A DNA stretch of 64,000 nucleotides from Aspidapion aeneum. Its lineage: Eukaryota > Arthropoda > Insecta > Coleoptera > Brentidae. The stretch covers positions 129,508,140 through 129,572,139 of the forward strand of contig OY755039.1 of the NCBI GenBank assembly GCA_963576565.1, given 5' to 3'. Position numbers and translations under genes: made by a program. This document shows positions 1 through 64,000 of this stretch, piece after piece. Numbering within the stretch: position 1 is the first letter of the stretch; each line of letters starts with the position of its first letter. The notes beneath the pieces are model-generated. The model searched no databases, had not been told where the DNA came from, and was given only the letters and a program-made list of their open reading frames with translations.

Positions 1-91
1 GTTTGTCACAGATAACGCAACTAAAACCTAGATTAAGAATACAACCATAAAATACTACTACTACCAAATTGATAAAAACATAACTCTTATA

Positions 92-1073
92 TTGGCAATT
101 TATGTAGATGACTTTATCCTTTTATCTAATAATAAGACAGCTAAGGAACAGTTTAAAAGTCAGCTACTCAGAAATTTTAAGATGAAGGATATGGGAGAAG
201 TAAAATCAATTCTTGGTATGAACATAGCTAGGGACAGATCTAAGAAAAAGTTATGGATTGATCAGAAAGCATACATTGAAATGTTAAAAAGATTTAACAT
301 GGAAAACGCTAATCCAGTGGCAACACCACTAGCTCCTGGAGAAAAGTTAACCAAAGATCAATCACCGAAAATAGACAAAGATATAAGCGATATGAGAAAC
401 AGGCCATACCAAGAAGTTGTGGGCAGTTTGTTATTTGCTTCACAAGTTTCAAGGCCAGATATATGCTATGCAGTAAGTTGTGTTAGCAGATTTAACCACA
501 ATCCAGGGCCAGCACTTTGGACTGCTGCGAAACGCATTTTAAGATACCTAAAAGGTACAGTTAACTATAGGTTAGAATTTAATGGGACCCAAAACAGGTT
601 ATCAAATGTTTATGGTTCCATCTGACAGAAGATCAGTAACTGGATATATTTTTCTCAAAAACGGTTCCCCAATTTCATGGAACAGCAAAAAGCAACCAAC
701 GGTAGCTTTGTCGACAACAGAAGCTGAGTATATGGCAATGTCGAGAGCTGCACAAGAAGCGTTATGGTTACGGGGGCTTAGTAGAGAACTTAGTTCAAGC
801 GAAGAGCCAACCTTGTTATTTGTTGACAATCAAGGTGCGCAAAAGTTAGCCATGAATGGAGGCTATCAATCACGAACCAAACACATTGATGTCCGCCACC
901 ACTTTCTAAAGGAAAAGATTGGCATTGGAAGTTTAAAGTTGGAATATGTATCCACCCAGAACATGATTGCTGATTCATTGACAAAGCCTTTAGACAAAGT
1001 GAAGTTTTTGAAGTGTATTCAAAATCAGGGACTTATTTTAAATAGGGAGGGTGTTGTTAATAATTTAAAATAG
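92..1073 (+). pseudogene. Copia-type LTR retrotransposon pol remnant (RT C-terminus plus RNase H)
   Basis: Two overlapping frames, 92-625 and 582-1073, together read as the end of a Ty1/copia polyprotein. The first carries the reverse transcriptase catalytic motif YVDD near its start and the conserved RPDI and RYLKGT blocks. The second carries the RNase H blocks SVTGYIF, STTEAEY and VDNQGA and the typical C-terminal DSLTKPL. The frame breaks at about 582-625, where the segment expected to carry the first RNase H aspartate (the DADWAG block) is missing. The gene is therefore a deletion-frameshift pseudogene, and RNase H would be inactive even if read through. Upstream of 92 the frame is already decayed. 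The upstream gag, protease and integrase parts would lie outside the window. Confidence 0.88.
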
Positions 1074-1257
1074 AACACTCTGTTTAGTCTGTGTATTTGA
1101 TGTTTATGATTTTTTAATGATTGTCACTCAAGTTTTTATATAGTTGTCATCATCTTTTTCATTTTTGAGTACAGTATTTTTTGAACATATCTCCGTTTCC
1201 ATTATTTGTACCTTAACGAAGCCCTAAAATTATAGTAAAACAACAAATAAAATAATA
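1052..1257 (+). repeat. Probable Copia 3' LTR (end uncertain)
   Basis: Immediately after the pol remnant a purine tract, AATAGGGAGGG, precedes TGTTGTTAA. This is the usual polypurine tract and TG start of a Copia 3' LTR. The LTR probably continues to about 1257, but its 3' end is not certain because the matching 5' LTR is outside the window. Confidence 0.5.
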
Positions 1258-1346
1258 CAGTTTACCAGTTCACTTACTTCTAAAATTTTGCCCTGCTTCT
1301 CCGTACGCTAAAACAATCTCCGCTAACTCCTCATTACTGTACTGTA

Positions 1347-2807
1347 CAGCGTGTCCCATTTTCGATGGGATTAAATGGGAAACTCGGTTATTATTAAAGA
1401 TATCGATTTTCTGATTGCACCTTACCGTGCTCGCTAATACAGGGAGTTTTTGAAAAAATTGTATTTTAATTAATTCCTTGTATCTCGCTTATTTTGCAAG
1501 ATATTTTTATTCTGTAAAAACCCTTCTATGGCAACTTTTTTAGAGCAAAATAATGACGTTGTCAATTTTTTAAAATATTGTTTAGTTTTTGAGATATGGT
1601 GTTTATAATAAAAAAAATTAAATACGGACCTGTTTTGATTGGTTTCATGCTATTATTACCTTAAAATGATAAAACTTTAATATTTTTTTGATTTAAGGTT
1701 AAAAAAAACTATTTAATATTTGAAAAAAAAATTATAGTCCGAACCTGGAAATTTCCAACGTAATTATAAATTAAAAATTGCAAGACACACTAGTTGAACG
1801 ATTTTTAGTATATCTGTTTTGAAATGATAATTAAAAGATTTATAAATAAAGTAAAAAACGTTAAAAAGTTACAAAAATAATATCATACTAATTATTTGAT
1901 AACCGAACAGCAGGTCGTGAAATTTACAAAACAAAAGCGTGGAATTGACATTGTAATTTGACACTTGTCATTTTTGTGCATGGCTTATAATTATTTTAAA
2001 CTGGCTAGAAATCGACCATATCCAGATTTTGAAAAATGTGATATGTTTGACTGCTTCATTCAAGCAACAAAATCCCAATATTTAAATGGCAGAAATATTT
2101 TTATGCAAAATGCGTTAAGAAAAATTACTCAAAAATACCAACAATGTCTTAAACATAATGGCAATCAGAAAAATTAGTTATTTTTTGTAATTTGTTTTTT
2201 TTGTATTTTTCGTAGACTTTGTTTCAAATAAATCTGTAAATTAACGTAAAACCATTTTAATATGCTAAGTATCAAAACAGTTAAACTAAAAATTGTTTAA
2301 CTAGCTATTTTTAATTTATATTTATGTTGGAAATATCCAGGTTCGGACTAATTTTTTTTTTAAATATTAAATATTTTTTTTTACCTTAAAACAAAAATTT
2401 TTAACATTTTTATTGTTTTATGATAATACTAGCATGAAACCAATCAAAATAGTAATAAAAAAAATGCAGGTCCGTATGTAATTTTTTTATGATAAATACC
2501 ATATCTCAAAAACTAAACAATATTTCAAAAAGTTGACAACGTCATTATTTTCTTCTAAAGAAGTTGCCATGAAAAGGTTTTTACAGAATAAAAATATCTT
2601 GCAAAATAAGCGAGATAGAAGGGATTATTAAAAATACAATTTTTTCAAAAACTCCCTGTATTAACGAAACTACGGGGTATAGCAAAAATCTGATTACGCC
2701 ATTTTTAAGGGCTCAAAAAAAGAGCACAGTAAGGTGCAATCAGAAAATCAATATCTTTAATAATAACCGAGTTTCCCATTTAATCCCATCGAAAATGGGA
2801 CACGCTG
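1347..2807. mobile_element. Foldback MITE, 1.46 kb, long inverted arms, TA target duplication
   Basis: The sequence starting CAGCGTGTCCCATTTTCG at 1347 is repeated inverted, ending at 2807, and the two arms stay recognisable for several hundred bases. TA flanks both ends (1345-1346 and 2808-2809), and the termini are CAG...CTG, as in the Tc1/mariner superfamily. The arms differ by indels; the right arm has about 60 bp near 2670-2730 that the left lacks. The centre (about 1800-2300) contains a 70-codon open frame at 1965-2177 that resembles nothing I recognise. Non-autonomous; no transposase is seen. Confidence 0.7.
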
Positions 2808-3107
2808 TACATGTGCCATTTTTATAAATAAATATCTAAAAACATAAACTCGCAAAATACGTTCTTTAAATCCACAAAAATCGATCGTTGTTCATTCAGA
2901 TCACTCACGATATTTTGTTTTCTTTAGTGGTTTGGTACAACATTTGCTACAAGAAATTATTGAGTGTTGTGATATGGCAACGATGAACGCAAAATACAGA
3001 TATTTATTTTTCATTTTGTTATTGAAATTCAGGGTTATAACTTAATTTCTGCAGGACTTTTATTAATTTTTTTTTAAGACATCAACTTCTTTCGTAACAG
3101 TGCATAT

Positions 3108-3459
3108 GTGGTTAAAATTTCGTGGATAAGTTGTGAAACACCCTGTATAACTCCTGAAAATGTCATCACCATTGAACAAGGGATAATATTTGCCAATTTA
3201 AAAAATTTATATCTTAACTGTCCTTCGTTCAATTGTGCAATTTTCAGAAGGTATAATATAACGTTTAACCTACCCTTCTTTCGAATGGCACTAGTCGCTT
3301 TTGCCTAAAAAACTAGAATATTTTATGTAAAAATTCGCCATAGCTTGTGAACTAAGAAATAGATTGAAGTTTTCAAATATACTTGTTTTTTAATAGTTGG
3401 AGCAGGGTCAAATTTTCATACATTTTTAGGGCATTTTTTTGTTATTTTGGCCACCACTG
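3108..3459 (-). mobile_element. Tc1/mariner-like element fragment (one terminus)
   Basis: The segment ends in GGCCACCACTG followed by TA at 3460-3461. The same terminus, inverted, opens the fragment at 34610 (CAGTGGTGGCC), and the adjoining sequences match in reverse complement (frame of 'aactcctgaaaat', 'cgccatagct', and others). The other end is not visible, so this is a truncated copy sitting just upstream of GNPDA exon 1. Confidence 0.55.
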
Positions 3460-3622
3460 TATTGTAAAGAATCCAGTAAAAATTATTAGCCTTTAGTTTT
3501 TGAAGGCAGAAAAAACAGAAATAAACAACACACCTTGAATTATTAAGGAGCTTATACTAACATAATAACTTTTTTTACAGTTTCTTTTAGTTGGAAGTTG
3601 GCAGGTACTTTATATCAGAAAA

Positions 3623-59399
<55,777 letters not shown>

Positions 59400-59779
59400 G
59401 TAAGTTCGACTTGTTGGTTTTTTGACAGTTTCTTGTCGATTTGCGTTATATTTTATTTTCTACCAATTTACAAAGATAAAAATGGAAAAGAAAACGATTT
59501 AAAACTTTGTCTACAACGAATTTTTTTTTTTAAATAAGACCTTAACCTTCCAGCGGGCACGCTTTGTAATTTGCCTTGAGAGGGCGCTTGTAAATTTTAC
59601 ATCAAGTTTTCTTTTCCAAAAAAAAATAAACAAAAATCAGTTTTTTATTTTATAAAATATTGGCCTAGCGGACAAATCAGTAAATGCGATAGTAAGTAGT
59701 TCTAAATACCACAGGTTGGGTTCAATCATTGGGTCTCGTGATTATTTTCAGAGGTGGATGACAAACAAAGCATTGTTAA

Positions 59780-62700
59780 AATCAAAAAGAATGAAAACAT
59801 AGGTGAAACATATTTATTCATACAACGAGCGAAACGACAGCGAACCAAGAAAACTAAGTCCATGGCGGGACGAAACCGTTTACCGATCTATAAGGAAGAA
59901 AGACCATTTCGTCACAGTTCAACCAGATCATGCTATCACTGTCTTCACGGCGTCGCGTCTGTTCGGAACTGAAAATAATGAGTTAACAAACTATAAAAGG
60001 CAACTTCAAAGGGATAAAGTAAACCACGGACACCGGTCTTTCGGAAAAAGGTATTTCCATCCTCAGCGTGGCTTGCCTGACTACAGTAAATAAAAACTGA
60101 CTACAAGAAACAAGGTAAATCAAAAAGAATGAAAAAATAGGTGAAACCTATTGATTCATTCAACGAGTGAAACGACAGCGGACCAAGGAAACTAAGTCCA
60201 TGGCGGGACGAATACCGTCCACCGGTTTATAAGGAAGAAAGACATTTCGTCACAGTTTAATCGGACCATGCTATCACCGTCTCCACGGCGTCGGTTCGGA
60301 ACCGAAAACAATGAGTTAAAAAAGTATAAAAGGCAACTTCAAAGGGATAAACTAAACCACGGACACCGTTGTTTCGGAAAAAGGCATTTCCATCCTCAGC
60401 GTGGCTTGCCTGACTACAGTAAATAAAAACTGACTACAAGAAACAAGGTAAATCAAAAAGAATGAAAAAATAGGTGAAACCTATTGATTCATTCAACGAG
60501 TTAAACGACAGCGGACCAAGGAAACTAAGTCCATGGCGGGACGAAAACCGTCCACCGGTTTATAAGGAAGAAAGACATTTCGTCACAGTTTAATCGGACC
60601 ATGCTATCACCGTCTCCACGGCGTCGGTTCGGAACCGAAAACAATGAGTTAACAAAGTATAAAAGGCAACTTCAAAGGGATAAACTAAACCACGGACACC
60701 CTTGTTTCGGAAAAAGGCATTTCCATCCTCAGCGTGGCTTGCCTGACTACAGTAAATCAAAACTAACTACAAGATACAAGGTAAATCAAAAAGAATGAAA
60801 TAGGTGAAACCGATTTATTCATTCAACCAGTGAAACGACAGCGGACCAAGGAAACTAAGTCCATGGCGGGACGAAAACCGTCCACACGGACACCGGTGTT
60901 TCGGAAATAGGCATTTCCATCCTCAGCGTGGCTTGCCTGACTACAGTAAATAAAAACTGACTACAAGAAACAAGGTAAATCAAAAAGAATGAAAAAATAG
61001 GTGAAACCTATTGATTCATTCAACGAGTGAAACGACAGCGGACCAAGGAAACTAAGTCCATGGCGGGACGAAAACCGTCCACACGGACACCGGTGTTTCG
61101 GAAATAGGTATTTCCATCCTCAGCGTGGCTTGCCTGACTACAGTAAATAAAAACTGACTACAAGAAACAAGGTAAATCGAAAAGAATGAAAAAATAGGTG
61201 AAACCTATTGATTCATTCAACGAGTGAAACGACAGCGGACCAAGGAAACTAAGTCCATGGCGGGACGAAAACCGTCCACCGGTTTATAAGGAAGAAAGAC
61301 ATTTCGTCACAGTTTAACCGGACCATGCTATCACCGTCTCCACGGCGTCGGTTCGGAACCGAAAACAATGAGTTAACAAAGTATAAAAGGCAACTTCAAA
61401 GGGATAAACTAAACCACGGGACACCGTTGTTTCGGAAAAAGGCATTTCCATCCTCAGCGTGGCTTGCCTGACTACAGTAAATCAAAACTAACTACAAGAT
61501 ACAAGGTAAATCAAAAAGAATGAAATAGGTGAAACCGATTTATTCATTCAACCAGTGAAACGACAGCGGACCAAGGAAACTAAGTCCATGGCGGGACGAA
61601 AACCGTTCACACGGACACCGGTGTTTCGGAAATAGGCATTTCCATCCTCAGCGTGGCTTGCCTGACTACAGTAAATAAAAACTGACTACAAGAAACAAGG
61701 TAAATCAAAAAGAATGAAAAAATAGGTGAAACCTATTGATTCATTCAACGAGTGAAACGACAGCGGACCAAGGAAACTAAGTCCATGGCGGGACGAAAAC
61801 CGTCCACACGGACACCGGTGTTTCGGAAATAGGCATTTCCATCCTCAGCGTGGCTTGCCTGACTACAGTAAATAAAAACTGACTACAAGAAACAAGGTAA
61901 ATCAAAAAGAATGAAAAAATAGGTGAAACCTATTGATTCATTCAACGAGTTAAACGACAGCGGACCAAGGAAACTAAGTCCATGGCGGGACGAAAACCGT
62001 CCACCGGTTTATAAGGAAGAAAGACATTTCGTCACAGTTTAACCGGACCATGCTATCACCGTCTCCACGGCATCGGTTCGGAACCGAAAACAATGAGTTA
62101 ACAAAGTATAAAAGGCAACTTCAAAGGGATAAACTAAACCACGGACACCGTTGTTTCGGAAAAAGGCATTTCCATCCTCAGCGTGGCTTGCCTGACTACA
62201 GTAAATAAAAACTGACTACAAGAAACAAGGTAAATCAAAAAGAATGAAAAAATAGGTGAAACCTATTGATTCATTCAACGAGTGAAACGACAGCGGACCA
62301 AGGAAACTAAGTCCATGGCGGGACGAAAACCGTCCACCGGTTTATAAGGAAGAAAGACATTTCGTCACAGTTTAATCGGACCATGCTATCACCGTCTCCA
62401 CGGCGTCGGTTCGGAACCGAAAACAATGAGTTAACAAAGTATAAAAGGCAACTTCAAAGGGATAAACTAAACCACGGACACCGGTGTTTCGAAAATAGGC
62501 ATTTCCATCCTCAGCGTGGCTTGCCTGACTACAGTAAATAAAAACTGACTACAAGAAACAAGGTAAATCAAAAAGAATGAAAAAATAGGTGAAACCTATT
62601 GATTCATTCAACGAGTTAAACGACAGCGGACCAAGGAAACTAAGTCCATGGCGGGACGAAAACCGTCCACCGGTTTATAAGGAAGAAAGACATTTCGTTA

Positions 62701-63070
62701 CAATTTAACCGGACCATGCTATCACCGTCTTCACGGCATCGGTTCGGAACCGAAAAAAATTAGTTAACAAAGTATAAAAGGCAACTTCAAAGGGGTAAAG
62801 TCAACCACGGACACCGGTGTTTCGGAAAATGGCATTTCCATCCTCAGCGTAGCTTGCCTGACTACAGTAAATCAAAACGGACTACACGATACAAGGTAAG
62901 TCAAAAAGAAATGAAAAATAGGTAAAACCTATTTATTAATTTAACGAGTATAAACGACAGCGGGACGAAACCGTCCTCCGGTCTATACGAAAGAACGACA
63001 TTTCATCACAGTTCAACCAGACCATGCTATCACCGTCTCCGCAGCGTCAGTTAGGAACCGAAAACAATGA
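59780..63070 (+). repeat. Tandem array of about 333-bp and 195-bp units with higher-order order
   Basis: Eleven to twelve units, each containing AAATCAAAAAGAATGAAA, CCATGGCGGGACGAAA, and CATCCTCAGCGTGGCTTGCC. Unit starts near 59780, 60113, 60446, 60779, 60975, 61170, 61504, 61698, 61892, 62228, 62562 and 62893. Long units are about 333 bp; short units lack an internal block of about 138 bp. The order is long, long, long, short, short, long, short, short, long, long, long, partial. The triplet long-short-short (about 724 bp) occurs twice with shared private variants (GAAACCGATTTATT in the first short unit of each). Unit 1 is the most diverged. The array lies just beyond GNPDA exon 5. Confidence 0.9.
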
Positions 63071-64000
63071 GTTTCTTTTATACTTTGATAAAACATTGTT
63101 TACTGTGGTTTTATTGATTTTTGGTAATTTTTTGATTTTTAAAGATAGTTTCATGGTGCAGTTACAAAACGCAGTTAAGTGATTAATATAAGTAAATTAA
63201 GGACTAAATGCATTATTGCCTACATATTTATTGATTTTTAAAGATAGTTTTATGGTACAGTTAGAAAATGGAGTTAAGTGATTGATATAAGCAAATTGGT
63301 CTTTGTGTTAAAATGCATTAATTAACATTACTTTTTTCCTGTTAAAAAATGTATTGGACAAACTCTGGCATATTTAAGATAAGAATCACTCAATTACCCT
63401 CTTTTAACAGATATCCAGCTTTTTCGTCTCTCCACTGAAAGCACCCGTTATTTTTCCTGCATGGTCTCGTAAAACTGCGGGAGTTCTACAAAATCAAACT
63501 TTCTCCTTATCTCCATATTTAACCCACAACTACATGCGTTTAATGTAAACAATGCTTTGTTCGTATTCAACGATATTTGTGAGGTGATCTCAAAATGAAG
63601 AATGGAAACAGTGAACCAGTTATGCATTACTGCTGCACTCATTTTCTCAATGGAATACGCTATAAATTCGATATAAAGCTGGTATACAAGCTGAACCAAC
63701 GATGGTTCTAACTTCAAACCCTTTTTTTGCACGTGTCCGTATTTTTTTTTGCTTAGTATCCAAACAAGAAACTTCTAAGCACGCGCGGTGTGGTTAAGAG
63801 AGACTACTCGGTGCTTGATGCCTGCGACTAAGTGGTAAAAGAAAGCGATAAGGCACATTTGTCGTAAATTTAGCGACAGCCCGCCCGCTGGAATGTTAAA
63901 GGTAAATAAAAGAATTGCTTTTTAGCTAAATATCGCTTTACCCTTGTTAGCTATTTAAATTTTGAGGTTAACTTTCACCTGAAATAAACCCAATAAACCA
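63071..64000. other. Right edge, no gene supported
   Basis: Starts with two direct copies of a TTGATTTTTAAAGATAGTTT block (about 63115 and 63230). A 94-codon minus-strand frame at 63732-63448 starts without ATG and has no recognisable motif. The expected C-terminal GNPDA exon was not found here. Confidence 0.4.

Noticed and set aside
1965..2177. 70-codon frame in the centre of the first foldback element
   Set aside because: Protein-like composition but no family resemblance, and the first methionine context is unclear; left as a note only.
59752..59802. Possible last GNPDA exon after an acceptor TTATTTTCAG at 59751
   Set aside because: It is in phase and would add 16 residues and a stop, but the peptide does not resemble the conserved C-terminus, and the sequence is the first unit of the downstream tandem array.
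59803..60093. 95-codon frame in the first tandem unit as a real gene
   Set aside because: No ATG at its start, no recognisable family, and the frame is broken in the other units; noted only as a curiosity of the array.

Overview
This window is intronic and intergenic DNA of an AT-rich animal genome, almost certainly an insect and possibly a beetle (inference from the transposon mix and protein style; no marker gene proves the order). The only host gene I can support is glucosamine-6-phosphate deaminase (GNPDA/Oscillin, the nagB family). It lies on the + strand in five coding exons between 3623 and 59399. The exons join in frame to 256 codons with every catalytic residue in place, so the gene looks intact up to the missing C-terminal exon, which I did not find in the window. 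Its introns are swollen to about 55 kb by nested transposons.

Intron 1 (3747-38167) holds the main object. An RTE-type LINE remnant (4190-4486 and 25006-26225) was split by a foldback DNA element (4487-25005; terminal CACAGTG, 4-bp TAGA duplication). That foldback was then split by a Polinton/Maverick-like element (6296-24114). The Polinton-like element has a perfect 6-bp target duplication, TCCGCT, and ends that begin AG, both hallmarks of Polintons. It is almost entirely one palindrome: two arms of about 8.5 kb face each other around a loop of about 0.7 kb. Each arm carries one broken copy of a protein-primed family-B DNA polymerase gene transcribed outward. No integrase, packaging ATPase, protease or capsid gene is visible. 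The two polymerase copies carry different lesions; the left one has lost the catalytic YTDTD motif. The rest of intron 1 holds further foldback elements, a hAT MITE, a CR1/Jockey-like LINE split by a foldback element, mini-me/HINE elements with microsatellites, a Tc1 fragment, a Harbinger deletion derivative that keeps pieces of both Harbinger genes, and a Jockey LINE remnant.

Intron 2 (38266-52095) holds a second RTE remnant and a foldback element split by a Penelope-like retroelement complex (40740-51280, 14-bp target duplication). The complex consists of one intact 819-codon RT + GIY-YIG open reading frame, a 5'-truncated tandem copy, and a third copy joined head to head. It is itself split by a 3.6-kb insertion with a 10-bp duplication. 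Introns 3 and 4 contain foldback MITEs, a segment flanked by a 19-bp direct repeat, a LINE 3' end, and a MITE carrying a THAP-domain exon that ends 9 bp before GNPDA exon 5. A tandem array of about 333/195-bp units fills 59780-63070. The left edge (1-1260) is a Copia LTR retrotransposon 3' end.

Family assignments rest on motifs read by eye. No alignment or database search was run.
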